A DNA stretch of 34,653 nt, from positions 1 through 34,653 of the forward strand of contig PDTV01000002.1 in assembly GCA_002747185.1 (NCBI GenBank), in the 5' to 3' direction. Positions 26,564 to 34,653 of the stretch are shown piece after piece. Within the stretch, counting starts at the first letter, position 1; the number at the start of each line of letters is the position of its first letter. Source of the stretch: Candidatus Contendibacter odensensis. GTDB taxonomy: Bacteria > Pseudomonadota > Gammaproteobacteria > Competibacterales > Competibacteraceae. The notes under the pieces are model-generated. The model worked only from the letters and a program-made list of their open reading frames with translations. It did no database searches and was not told where the DNA came from. The position numbers were made by a program, and so were the translations under genes.

Positions 26564-28755
26564 TTATTACCAAACCCGGAGGTTACAGGTTGAGTCGGTT
26601 TCGGTGGAGGCTGAGGCACTTGAATACGTTTCGTGCCTGGTTTGGATTTCACAATGCTATCGGGCGGTGGTGTGGGTGATTGAGGTGGCATATTAGCCAA
26701 CGGCGTATCAGATCCGGTGCTATTAGTGGTATTAAGCACAGTACCGTGTTTTTTTACATCAGCTTGTGATTTTAATGTCGGCGACTGGACATTAGGTAGC
26801 AGGTAAATATTTTTGTTACGTGCAGCCTGTTGTTCTCGATAGATATAGTTATATTTGCCGCTGGTATAGATTTGACCCTGTGCCGGATCTCGCAGGATAA
26901 CGGGATGCAGGAACACCATCAGATTGCGCTTGAGCCTGGAGGTATTGCGGTAACGGAACACATGACCGAGTACCGGCATGTCGCCCAGGAAAGGTACTTT
27001 CTTTGAAGTTTCTTCCAGTTTTTCATCAATTAAGCCACCCAGTACCAAAATTTGGCCATTCTCAACCAGCACGCTGGTTTTGATCGCACGCTTGTTGGTG
27101 GTCGGCCCCTGAGCAATTGTTGTCGCCGTTGGTACGACATTGGACACTTCTTGAAGGATATCCAGCTTGATCGCGTTACCTTCATTAATTTGTGGTTTGA
27201 CTTTGAGGGTTATACCCACGTCTTGGCGCTGGATTGTCTGAAAGGGGTTGCCCACTTGTGAATTGCTGCCACCACCACCAGTGGTGGTGGTATAGGTGCC
27301 TGTAACAAAGGGGACATTTTGGCCAATAATAATTTCGGCCTCTTCATTATCCAAAGTCACGATAATAGGGGTAGACAGCACGTTAGTATCGACATCGCTG
27401 GCAAGTGCGCTGATTAACGCACCAAAGCGGTTGGTACCGGTAAAGTCGCCAATACCAAGCTGGAGCCCCGTCGGTACTTGAGAACGGGCACTGTCTGTAT
27501 CAAGATTCGCGGCCAGATTCAGTACGTTGGCCAGACTGGAGTTGCCGACATCAAAATTGGTGATACCGACCAAACCGTTGCCGCTGGCATCGAGGGCCCA
27601 CTGTACACCCAGTTCGGCCGCTTTCTCGGCAGAAATCTCGGCAATTACGGCTTCGACCAGCACCTGGGCACGGCGGATATCCAGCCGGGTAATTACCTGG
27701 CGTAATGAGCTGATGATTTCAGGAGGTGCGGTAATCACCAGTGCATTGGTAGCTTCATCAGCTTGAATATCCACCAGGTTAGAACCCGCGGTGCTGCTCG
27801 ATGGTGACCCACCTGGAGCGTTACCCGGAACCGCTGCGCCAGATTGTGGATTATTGCGTGCTGATCCACTGCCCAGATTTTTGCTGACACCTTGTAGCAC
27901 AGTCATCAAATCCTTGGCCTTGGCGTAACGCAGGTAAATGACTTGTGTATTACCACCCGCATCCACAGGTGTATCAAGATGTGCGATTAAGGTGCGCAAA
28001 CGCAAGCGTGATGTTCGATCACCACTGAGCAAAATGCTGTTGGTACGTTCATCGGCCACCATCCGCGATGGCGTTTTTGCCGTGGCGGTCGGATTGGCGC
28101 GCGCCTTATTTTGCTCCAGTACTGACAGCACGCGCACAACTTCACTGGCTGGAGCGTAACGTAATGCAACGATCTCAACCTGTTCATTACTGGCCAGGTC
28201 TATTCGAGCGATAATTTTGGCAATACGCCCAACATTAGCCGCACTGTCAGAAACAATCAGTACGTTGGTGGGGGTATAGGCAGCCAGATGTCCCTGAGGA
28301 GGAATCAGGGGTCGCAGAATCGGTACGATTTGCGCCGCTGATACATTTTGTACCTGGATGACCCGCGTAACGACCTGATCGGGCGCGATTCGGCTGTGCG
28401 AATCAACAGTGGGCACGCTTTGTTGTTTGGCGCCGGCTGCCGGAACAATTTTGATGGTCCTGCCGTTTGGCACAGCGGCAAAGCCGTGTACACCCAATAC
28501 GGCCAGGAAGACTTCATAAACCTCCTTTTTACTCATCGGTTTTGCAGAGATAATGGTGACTCGACCCTTGACCCTGGGGTCAACGATGAAATTTTTGCCG
28601 GTGAGTACGGATATGCTTTCTACCAGCGCATGGATGTCAGCATCTTTAAGGTTTAGGGTTACCGGAGCAGCAAAAACGGGCAATGCCAGTACCATGCCCA
28701 GCAACAGGTGGTAGAGGCAACGGCGTTGGAGTAGAAAAGCAAACCCATCGATCAT
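26560..28755 (-). CDS. gspD: Type II secretion secretin GspD
   Basis: The 731-residue outer-membrane secretin has a signal peptide ([16 protein letters not shown]), then N0-N3 ring domains beginning [20 protein letters not shown]. It includes a Gly/Ser/Asn-rich insert (about 300-325), and the C-terminal secretin core contains [17 protein letters not shown] and [16 protein letters not shown]. The conserved gate region [14 protein letters not shown] is present. After about residue 660 there is a Pro/Thr/Ser-rich extension ([16 protein letters not shown]) that may be the pilotin-binding S-domain or a linker. It forms the channel for folded exoproteins. It follows gspC by 72 bp. Confidence 0.95.
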   Translation of the reverse strand: MIDGFAFLLQRRCLYHLLLGMVLALPVFAAPVTLNLKDADIHALVESISVLTGKNFIVDPRVKGRVTIISAKPMSKKEVYEVFLAVLGVHGFAAVPNGRTIKIVPAAGAKQQSVPTVDSHSRIAPDQVVTRVIQVQNVSAAQIVPILRPLIPPQGHLAAYTPTNVLIVSDSAANVGRIAKIIARIDLASNEQVEIVALRYAPASEVVRVLSVLEQNKARANPTATAKTPSRMVADERTNSILLSGDRTSRLRLRTLIAHLDTPVDAGGNTQVIYLRYAKAKDLMTVLQGVSKNLGSGSARNNPQSGAAVPGNAPGGSPSSSTAGSNLVDIQADEATNALVITAPPEIISSLRQVITRLDIRRAQVLVEAVIAEISAEKAAELGVQWALDASGNGLVGITNFDVGNSSLANVLNLAANLDTDSARSQVPTGLQLGIGDFTGTNRFGALISALASDVDTNVLSTPIIVTLDNEEAEIIIGQNVPFVTGTYTTTTGGGGSNSQVGNPFQTIQRQDVGITLKVKPQINEGNAIKLDILQEVSNVVPTATTIAQGPTTNKRAIKTSVLVENGQILVLGGLIDEKLEETSKKVPFLGDMPVLGHVFRYRNTSRLKRNLMVFLHPVILRDPAQGQIYTSGKYNYIYREQQAARNKNIYLLPNVQSPTLKSQADVKKHGTVLNTTNSTGSDTPLANMPPQSPTPPPDSIVKSKPGTKRIQVPQPPPKPTQPVTSGFGNK

Positions 28756-28827
28756 GTTTGTTGGTCTGTGTTGGAATAGACTAATGGTGAAAACAGGAGC
28801 ATTGCCTATAAGCTTATCGATCAGGAC

Positions 28828-29793
28828 TTAAGGTGAATTAAGCAAAAAGGTCAGCGGTATTTCAATCCCGTTACGTAATATACGTACATTGATGCGTTGA
28901 GCGTTGATAAGTTTGTTTAGCATGGCAAAACCCTGTGTCGGGCTACTAAGACGCGTATTATCAATGCCGATCAGCACGTCGCCATTGTTCAAGCCGAGTT
29001 GCTGAAAAAGCTGGCGGTTTCGTCCCGGGCTGAGCTGAAATCCGATGAATCGGCCCTTTTGGGTATACGGCCTGGCGGAAGCGATATCATGCAATATATT
29101 GTTACGCTTTGTAGTATCGCCGCGTAGGTGCTTGGCAATGTGAGTAGCATTAATGGTCTGTGGCGTGTCACGCCTGTCAGGTTGGCTGTTAATTGTAGGT
29201 GCAGGGGGTGCAGGAGTGACAGGGGCCGTATGTTGGCCTGTTTTGTTCTTTCTGGGTAATTTGAGTGTGGCTTGACGGCCGTTGCGGGATACGATGACAC
29301 GTTCACGTTCTATTCGCTCAAGGCGAGCGCCTCCAGGCAAGGCAGCACCGATCTGGTAGGTGGTTTGTGAACCCTGACTGTCAGCGATAAGTGCTAGCGC
29401 CTGGTCGCTGCGCGGGCTGAAAAATACACCCACCAGCTTTAGATTTAGCGAGGTTTCCGGTAGTGGCGGTGGAGGCGGGGGCTTCGGGGCAGTCGGGTTT
29501 TTTTCGACCTCACCAAACAAATCCCAGCCAGCAATAGCTGTGTAATTGATTGGTGTCGCAACAGTGGTTTGATTAATATGACCTGATGATACCGGATCGG
29601 TTGTATTGATCGGCAATGGTGTCGGCAGGTCAAGTAGAATCATCCATGTGAACCTGGCAAATAGATGCGCCAAGGCGATGATAAGCAGCACATTAATAAT
29701 GGCTACTGTGACGCGGAGTCCAGTTTCTGGGCGCAAGAAAACGGATGGAACCCGCTTTTTGAGTGCCAGCAGCACAGGTTGGGAAAAATTCAC
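28828..29793 (-). CDS. gspC: Type II secretion inner-membrane protein GspC
   Basis: About 321 residues. A short cytoplasmic start is followed by one membrane helix (VTVAIINVLLIIALAHLFAR) and then a homology region with GWDLFGEV and LNLKLVGVFFS that contacts the GspD N0 domain. A Pro/Thr-rich linker follows, and a C-terminal PDZ-like domain (GFQLSPGRNRQLFQQLGLNN, then DVLIGIDNTRL) is thought to recruit substrates. GTG 29793 or TTG 29796 are the candidate starts; no ATG is available and no ribosome-binding site stands out. It is the first gene of the gspC-D-E-F operon. Confidence 0.92.
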   Translation of the reverse strand: MNFSQPVLLALKKRVPSVFLRPETGLRVTVAIINVLLIIALAHLFARFTWMILLDLPTPLPINTTDPVSSGHINQTTVATPINYTAIAGWDLFGEVEKNPTAPKPPPPPPLPETSLNLKLVGVFFSPRSDQALALIADSQGSQTTYQIGAALPGGARLERIERERVIVSRNGRQATLKLPRKNKTGQHTAPVTPAPPAPTINSQPDRRDTPQTINATHIAKHLRGDTTKRNNILHDIASARPYTQKGRFIGFQLSPGRNRQLFQQLGLNNGDVLIGIDNTRLSSPTQGFAMLNKLINAQRINVRILRNGIEIPLTFLLNSP

Positions 29794-29982
29794 CAAAATC
29801 AGATTTACGTATAGAGTTGTTTAAGGAAGTGCTGAGCATAGCAAAATCTATCCTAACCCATGCTGAATTTTTGTGCGGGAAGAACGCGGTGTGTAGCAGC
29901 TCCATAGTCATGTAGCTTGAAGGGTTGTCGGCGATGATAGGTACTCCGGGTAGAGGAGCACCTATAATTTTACCGGGATCGT

Positions 29983-30555
29983 TCAGGCACGACTGCCGAC
30001 CAAGGTGAGTGGCTGCAGCTTTGCTCGTTCTGATGGTTTGAGTGTTTTGGGTTTGGCACGTACACCAATGACTCGCCCTGATTGGGGTGGTTTTGGCAGC
30101 TGGGCATGAGCGGTCATTAGCGTACCCAGGCGATCCAGAATGGGTAGCGGCATGGCAACACTGTGTCGCTGATTCATATCAACATGGATGACGATCAGTT
30201 CAGTGGTTGCGGAGAGAAATTTTTTTTCAGCATGATACATACGATGAAAATAGTGAATGCGCTTGCTGTCGAAGCCGAGAAGCTGTGTAGTGATCCGCAT
30301 GGGATCACCGGCCACCAGTTCCCGCTGGTAATTAACATGACTTTCAACCACAAAGGCCGAGCAGTTCTCGCTATCAAGATAGTCCTGACCCATCCCCAAC
30401 TCACTCATTAGGGCATCAGTGGCATGATCAAATGCCAGAACGTAGTAGGCGACGTTCATGTGGCCATTATTATCAATCCACTCGGTTGGTACTACGCCAT
30501 TGTATAAACACAAGGGAGATTGGATACGCATTGTTTTTAGAGCATCGCTGTCCAT
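29983..30555 (-). CDS. Hot-dog fold acyl-CoA thioesterase family protein
   Basis: The 190-residue protein has the 4HBT-type hot-dog core. The family signature is EWIDNNGHMNVAYYVLAFDH at about residues 25-44, with the Asp/His region that positions the thioester. It is followed by ESHVNYQRELVAGDPMRITT and RIHYFHRMYHAEKKFLSATT. It probably hydrolyses a short or medium acyl- or betainyl-type CoA. The basic C-terminal 50 residues (RVIGVRAKPKTLKPSERAKL) are a tail outside the fold. It is divergent from the hydrolase at 30679, with 123 bp between; the pair may act on related esters, which is inference. Confidence 0.85.
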   Translation of the reverse strand: MDSDALKTMRIQSPLCLYNGVVPTEWIDNNGHMNVAYYVLAFDHATDALMSELGMGQDYLDSENCSAFVVESHVNYQRELVAGDPMRITTQLLGFDSKRIHYFHRMYHAEKKFLSATTELIVIHVDMNQRHSVAMPLPILDRLGTLMTAHAQLPKPPQSGRVIGVRAKPKTLKPSERAKLQPLTLVGSRA

Positions 30556-30678
30556 GGAAAGCGCGGTACGCTACCTTTTTTTGAAACATTACGCAATCAT
30601 GACTGTTTTGTTGCAAGTGTTCATAATCTGTAGCACTCGCCTGTATTCTGAGGAGCTTCATTAGAAGGGTGATTGGTG

Positions 30679-31806
30679 ATGTCAGACTGGATATTGATAC
30701 TAACAGTAGTCGTTCTTCTTGCTTTTTTCGCGGCAAGGTGGCTGATTCACATGTTTTTAGAGGGGGCGAGCCTGTGTAAATACGATAAAAAAATTGCCGA
30801 TAGCCGGGTAGGGACGAGCTATCAAGGCAGTCCTGAGCACCAGGAAGTACTGTGTTTACTGGAGCAGGTATCGGCAGAAGTGCGTGCGACACCCAATCGA
30901 AAGAAGCGACTGGAAGCCTTGCGTCGGATGATGACGAAAGGTTTTTTCAGGCCGCCACTACTGGTTAATGAACAGGGTTATCGGGTGCAGCAAGTCAGTG
31001 CTGAGGGTGTGGAAGGAGAATGGGTATTATCACCACAGTCTGATAAAAATCGACGATTACTGTATTTGCATGGGGGTAGTTTTATCAGTGGTTGTCCGCA
31101 GGGTCATCGTGTACTGACGACCGAATTAGCGCGAGTGACTGGTGCATCAGTGTTTGCCTTGAATTACCGGTTGCTGCCCGAATATTCACGTCGGGAACAA
31201 ATCCATGATTGCCAGATGGCCTATCACTGGATTTTGGAGAACAGCCCTGAAGATTCTTCACCCGTTCGGGAATTTTTTGTTGCCGGTGATTCAGCAGGTG
31301 GCAATCTGGCATTGATGCTGGCTACCTGGGCGCGGGATTTGGGGTTGCGTTCTGCCGATGGTGTGATTGCATTGTCACCGAGCGTGGATATGACATTTTC
31401 TAGCCCCACGCTGAAAAGTAATCTTAACACGGATCCGATGCTGGGTCCGAGTTTGGAAGCGATCTTGAAACTTCCCCATTCATTTATCTTGCTGATCGTT
31501 TGGATCATGCATCGAATCCCGCCACCCAATCCACTAATATCACCCATCTTTGGCGATTTATCCAATTTGCCATCGACGCTGATACAGGTGAGTGAAGCAG
31601 AAATGATGCTAGGTGATGCCCAGCGCTATACCAACAAGGCACGTGCTGCCGGATCGCCGGTGACGCTTGAAACGTGGCCGGATCTAGTGCATGTCTGGCA
31701 TTTATTTGAACCCATTCTGCCCGAAGCAGGCGAAGCCATAGAGCGTATCGGACAATTTGTAAAACACTGTGTTGGGAATTCAGGCAATACCGGTTCTCAA
31801 ACATGA
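30679..31806 (+). CDS. HSL-family alpha/beta hydrolase, membrane anchored
   Basis: The 375-residue esterase/lipase begins with a hydrophobic segment (WILILTVVVLLAFFAARWLI), suggesting an inner-membrane anchor. The hormone-sensitive-lipase signatures are complete: oxyanion-hole LYLHGGSF, nucleophile elbow GDSAGGN, and a catalytic His in the LVHVWHLF region near the C-terminus, with an Asp/Glu acid in QVSEAEMMLGDAQ. ATG 30679 is chosen for the AAGGG motif nine bases upstream; TTG 30673 and GTG 30676 are in frame. The substrate is unknown. No secretion signal for the type II system is evident beyond the anchor. Confidence 0.9.
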   Translation: MSDWILILTVVVLLAFFAARWLIHMFLEGASLCKYDKKIADSRVGTSYQGSPEHQEVLCLLEQVSAEVRATPNRKKRLEALRRMMTKGFFRPPLLVNEQGYRVQQVSAEGVEGEWVLSPQSDKNRRLLYLHGGSFISGCPQGHRVLTTELARVTGASVFALNYRLLPEYSRREQIHDCQMAYHWILENSPEDSSPVREFFVAGDSAGGNLALMLATWARDLGLRSADGVIALSPSVDMTFSSPTLKSNLNTDPMLGPSLEAILKLPHSFILLIVWIMHRIPPPNPLISPIFGDLSNLPSTLIQVSEAEMMLGDAQRYTNKARAAGSPVTLETWPDLVHVWHLFEPILPEAGEAIERIGQFVKHCVGNSGNTGSQT

Positions 31807-32279
31807 TGGTTCATCATGACTTGTCACAGACCCGGGTTTGGCACTATATCGGTAGCCTGTGATCCAATACAAATGGTATTAAACAATTTGGTGCTTTAGC
31901 GGCATTTAACCAGAAAAATTCCGTGATCAATATCTCAATAGCTGCTCAGGTATATCTCATAGGTGCCAGGCATTGGTAAGGAGCAGGGTAGTCAGGGTGG
32001 TTCATGTATTCAAAAAAGGCGGATGATGCCAGAATTCGGGATCGCCACACTCTAGTGATTAAGGGCCAATCTCGCTTGCCCAGCTCGTCCTGCCTATGCT
32101 AATTGAGACTACTTGGCAGCATATTGCAAAATGTAAAGCGCCGCACCAGCTGCAATAAGTCATGGATTATAATTTGATTAAGGTTTAATTAAATTAAATG
32201 ACTGAATGACAGATTGATCTGCTTGTTGCGCTAGTGATAATAGATCAATGATTATGAACGCTCGGAGACAGGAAACCTT
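31807..32279. other. Intergenic region upstream of the L,D-transpeptidase
   Basis: No recognisable gene is seen in 473 bp. The last 120 bases become AT-rich and carry a candidate promoter. Its 5' end follows the hydrolase without a clear terminator. Confidence 0.5.
32214..32241 (+). promoter_or_regulatory. Candidate promoter of the L,D-transpeptidase gene, within an inverted repeat
   Basis: A -35 TTGATC (32214-32219), 16-bp spacer and -10 GATAAT (32236-32241) precede ATG 32280. ATTGATCT (32213-32220) and AGATCAAT (32242-32249) form an 8-bp inverted repeat around it, which could be an operator. Confidence 0.4.
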
Positions 32280-33995
32280 ATGCCAAGTTCACTCTTGAAG
32301 ACGTTGTGTTGGTCACTGCTAGGGTGTTTTATAGCAAGCACCTCACAGGCGGCGGTTTATCCTTTGCCACCACCGAATGAAGATGTTATCGGGCAAATGC
32401 AGGTGGTTCACGCGCATAAAAGCGATACTTTGCTTGATATTGCCCGCCGCTATGATTTGGGATACGAAGATATTATTCATGCCAACCCGGAGGTGGATCG
32501 CTGGTTGCCGGGCCATAATACACCCATCGTATTGCCGACCCGTTATATTTTGCCGGATACACCCCGCGAAGGTGCAGTGCTGAATATTTCCGAAATGCGG
32601 CTGTACTACTATCCGAAAAATGGTTCACAGGTTTATACATACCCGGTCAGTATTGGCCGTATGGACTGGAAAACACCCCAGGGTAAAACCAGCATTATTG
32701 CCAAGACCGTTGATCCAGTATGGCGGCCACCGGCATCGATCAAGGCAGAACATGCCGCAGATGGTGATCCCTTGCCGGATGTTGTGCCTGCCGGGCCAAA
32801 TAACCCGCTGGGACGTTATGCGATGCGTCTTGGTGTACCGGGCTACCTGATTCATAGCACGAACAAGCCCTATGGCATTGGCATGCGAGTGACGCATGGT
32901 TGTGTTCGTATGTATCCAGAAAATATCAAACAGTTGTTTGGCATGATTCCAGTGGGTACGCCAGTACGGATTATTGATCAGCCGGTAAAGGTGGGTTGGC
33001 TAAATGGTGATCTGTTCATCGAATCGCATGAGCCACTGGAAGAAAATAACTTGCCAATTAAAGTCACACTGGAGCAGGCACAACGTGTTGTTAGCACTAA
33101 GGTCGGTGCAGATCTCAGTGGTATCAGTCAGGCTGCTCTGGAAAGTGCTGTTGAGAAAGTCAATGGAATTCCTGTAGCGATTAGTGGCCGTTCTTTTGAA
33201 AATCCTCGTAGTAATACAGCCAGTTTTGCCCAGGAGCGGCCCGCCTCGACCTATCAGTCGCCCTCGCAAGTACCCGCCGGTACGCCAGTAGCAAGGGGGC
33301 AGGCAGGTCGTGTGCAAACACCGGTTTATCCAGCGTACCCGCCAGACTCTGTAACGGCATTGCCCGAGGATAGGGGAGTTGCACGTCCCGGGATGGTGAA
33401 TCCGCAAGCACCGGTTTATCCACCGTATCCGGTGCCTCGCCCTTTAGTAACTGCACCCGGAGCGGCAGCGCCAGCGACTTACCAAAATCTGGCCAGGCCG
33501 CGAGCAGCGACCAATGCCCGGGCCTCCGCATCGACGACGTATCGTAATTTCGCTGGACCCCGGGCTTCATCTGCACAGCCTCAGGTATCACCTTCTCGGC
33601 GATCGATTCCAGTGTATCGCCCTGAGACCGCGCCGGTTGCGCCAGTTGCAACTGTGCGCCCTCAAAATGCACCATCTGCGTATCCGCCAGCTGGTTATCG
33701 TCGGCCAGTTGCACCTGAGGCAGCAGCACGTTCGCAGCTAGCCAGCCCACGCCCTGCTTATCGTCCTCTGACTGCACCGGTTTATAAGCCGCAACGTGCT
33801 TATCCACCCGCTCCATTATATCGTCCACCAGATATGGCTAACCAATCAGCTTTTGGTGCTGGTAATCTCCCACCACCGCCAGCAGGCTATCCACCGGTTT
33901 ACCGTACTACGACGGCGGCGCCATATCCGCGTTCATATACGGGTGATAATTCTGCTCCACCTCTGGATGCACCATTGCCGTCTGATCCTAACTAG
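32280..33995 (+). CDS. L,D-transpeptidase (YkuD) with LysM domain and long Pro/Tyr/Ala-rich tail
   Basis: This 571-residue periplasmic enzyme cross-links peptidoglycan or attaches proteins to it. A signal peptide (LCWSLLGCFIASTSQA) is followed by a LysM-like module (HAHKSDTLLDIARRYDLGYE, about 45-95) and a YkuD domain (about 98-240). The catalytic motif is MRVTHGCVRMYPENI with Cys208, and the conserved His is in YLIHSTN. Residues about 300-571 are low complexity and rich in Pro, Tyr, Ala and Arg, with repeats such as PVYPAYP, PVYPPYP, VYRPETAP and AYRPLTAPVYKP. ErfK/YbiS-type enzymes usually lack this tail. AGGAAA precedes the ATG. It is flanked by a broken IS1595 element. Confidence 0.93.
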   Translation: MPSSLLKTLCWSLLGCFIASTSQAAVYPLPPPNEDVIGQMQVVHAHKSDTLLDIARRYDLGYEDIIHANPEVDRWLPGHNTPIVLPTRYILPDTPREGAVLNISEMRLYYYPKNGSQVYTYPVSIGRMDWKTPQGKTSIIAKTVDPVWRPPASIKAEHAADGDPLPDVVPAGPNNPLGRYAMRLGVPGYLIHSTNKPYGIGMRVTHGCVRMYPENIKQLFGMIPVGTPVRIIDQPVKVGWLNGDLFIESHEPLEENNLPIKVTLEQAQRVVSTKVGADLSGISQAALESAVEKVNGIPVAISGRSFENPRSNTASFAQERPASTYQSPSQVPAGTPVARGQAGRVQTPVYPAYPPDSVTALPEDRGVARPGMVNPQAPVYPPYPVPRPLVTAPGAAAPATYQNLARPRAATNARASASTTYRNFAGPRASSAQPQVSPSRRSIPVYRPETAPVAPVATVRPQNAPSAYPPAGYRRPVAPEAAARSQLASPRPAYRPLTAPVYKPQRAYPPAPLYRPPDMANQSAFGAGNLPPPPAGYPPVYRTTTAAPYPRSYTGDNSAPPLDAPLPSDPN

Positions 33996-34017
33996 TCGAT
34001 ACTGAAAAAGGCCATTA

Positions 34018-34050
34018 CTAAGCGGGTTGCCGAGTCCGTAATCCGCTTAG
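34018..34050 (+). terminator. Stem-loop after the L,D-transpeptidase gene
   Basis: CTAAGCGG (34018-34025) pairs with CCGCTTAG (34043-34050) around a 17-base loop, 23 bp after the stop. No long T run follows, so termination strength is doubtful. Confidence 0.4.
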
Positions 34051-34058
34051 ATTTAGGG

Positions 34059-34093
34059 GCTGACACCTGACTTTAAATAAGTTAGGTGTCAGC
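34059..34093. repeat. Inverted repeat at the left end of the IS1595-like element
   Basis: GCTGACACCTGAC (34059-34071) and GTTAGGTGTCAGC (34081-34093) are complementary with one mismatch. They lie immediately before the transposase start and probably include the IS left end. Confidence 0.5.
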
Positions 34094-34094
34094 T

Positions 34095-34653
34095 ATGTAT
34101 GTAAGACACTGTAAATTAAGTAGTTACAAGCAACAAAGACTGTTGGGGCACTTCGTTGCAGGTACACCAGCGCGAACGGCAGCAGATTTGGTTGGGATAA
34201 ACAAAAATATAGCCAGCCTGTATTTTCACCGTTTACGGCTGTTAATTTATCAAAACGATGAGAATGCCTGTATTTGGCTTACTAAAGCGCAATGGCAAGG
34301 TTTTCGTTGTGATTATTCCTGATGCCAGGTCGACAACTTTGATACCGATAATCAGGGAAAAGGTGAAACCCGACAGCATTGTTTATAGCGACTCATTGCC
34401 TGGCTATAATGCTTTGGATGTGTCGGAGTTTAAGCATTTTCGCATTCATCACAGCAAAGGCTTTACCAATGATAGAAATCACATCAATGGCATTGAAAAT
34501 TTTTGGAATCAAGCAAAGCGTCACTTGAGGCGTTTTAATGGTGTTCCCAAAGCGCATTTTTACTTGTATATTAAAGAATGTGAGTGGCGATTTAACAACA
34601 GTGAAATCACCACTCAATTAAAGCAACTAAAACAATGGGCTAAACAAAATTTG
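34095..34653 (+). pseudogene. IS1595-family (IS1016-like) transposase with internal out-of-frame deletion, running off the window
   Basis: The N-terminal part (YVRHCKLSSYKQQRLLGHFV, ARTAADLVGINKN and YFHRLRLLIYQNDEN) is typical of IS1016/IS1595 transposases. At about 34266 the homology jumps one frame: from 34267 the bases read PVFGLLKRNGKVFVVIIPDA and continue open to the window end (NHINGIENFWNQAKRHLRRF and onward). Relative to family members the stretch with the first catalytic Asp and the ESYFGG motif, about 30-35 residues, is missing. A deletion of roughly 100 bases is inferred. The first frame ends at TGA 34320-34322. The element is therefore inactive unless the deletion is an assembly error. 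Confidence 0.85.

Noticed and set aside
33181..33828. 215-residue minus-strand frame opposite the L,D-transpeptidase tail
   Set aside because: The biased composition of the Pro/Ala-rich coding strand suppresses stops on the other strand; no start signal or homology was seen.

Overview
The window is a chromosomal segment of a gammaproteobacterium outside the Enterobacterales. The main evidence is a conserved block on the minus strand: cysS, then a five-tRNA cluster (Pro, Arg, His, Lys, Leu), then tig, clpP, clpX, lon, hupB, three tRNAs (Val, Asp, Asp) and ppiD. This order resembles the block known from Pseudomonas and relatives. IscR/IscS, LpxH, a YejE-type permease, and a GspC-D-E-F type II secretion operon all fit the same class. 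I cannot name a genus. The DNA has moderate GC with AT-rich spacers, and IS remnants lie at both edges and near 4.5 kb.

Layout. Positions 1-900 are a graveyard of broken transposases: the C-terminus of an IS630 type, an N-terminal helix-turn-helix fragment and a frameshifted IS5-like C-terminus. Positions 911-1724 hold a small cyclic-nucleotide-binding-domain protein and the tmRNA gene ssrA with a clear promoter. Positions 1913-4325 hold an orphan yejE-like permease, a MITE-like palindromic element and an unrecognised polytopic membrane protein. Positions 4441-4635 are another IS630 remnant. Positions 4730-9596 (minus) are a run ppiD, thiW, fused double-ATPase ecfA, ecfT: an energy-coupling-factor vitamin transporter, probably for a thiamin precursor, tightly joined to ppiD. 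ecfT is bracketed by two related palindromic repeats. Positions 9684-18649 (minus) are the tRNA / protein quality-control block. Positions 18890-21208 (plus) are two adjacent cyclophilins, lpxH and a DUF1249 gene. Positions 21606-23848 (plus) are iscR, iscS and a PNPOx-like flavoprotein. Positions 23829-29793 (minus) are gspC-D-E-F. The remainder is a hot-dog thioesterase, a divergent HSL-type alpha/beta hydrolase, an L,D-transpeptidase with a very long Pro/Tyr/Ala-rich tail, and a broken IS1595-type transposase running off the end.

How the genes work together. The centre is a proteostasis locus: trigger factor, ClpP, ClpX and Lon, with PpiD and two cyclophilins close by. The tmRNA at the left end tags stalled polypeptides for such proteases. 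The most striking anomaly is that clpX is not intact. It is cut into two overlapping reading frames by an apparent deletion of about 101 bases that removes the segment normally carrying the GYVG pore loop. The IS1595 transposase at the right edge carries a similar-sized out-of-frame internal deletion, so an assembly artefact must be excluded before the clpX lesion is treated as biology. I found no CRISPR array, prophage or obvious defence island. The unusual items are the split clpX, the ThiW-type ECF operon fused to ppiD, the palindromic repeats around ecfT, and the L,D-transpeptidase tail.
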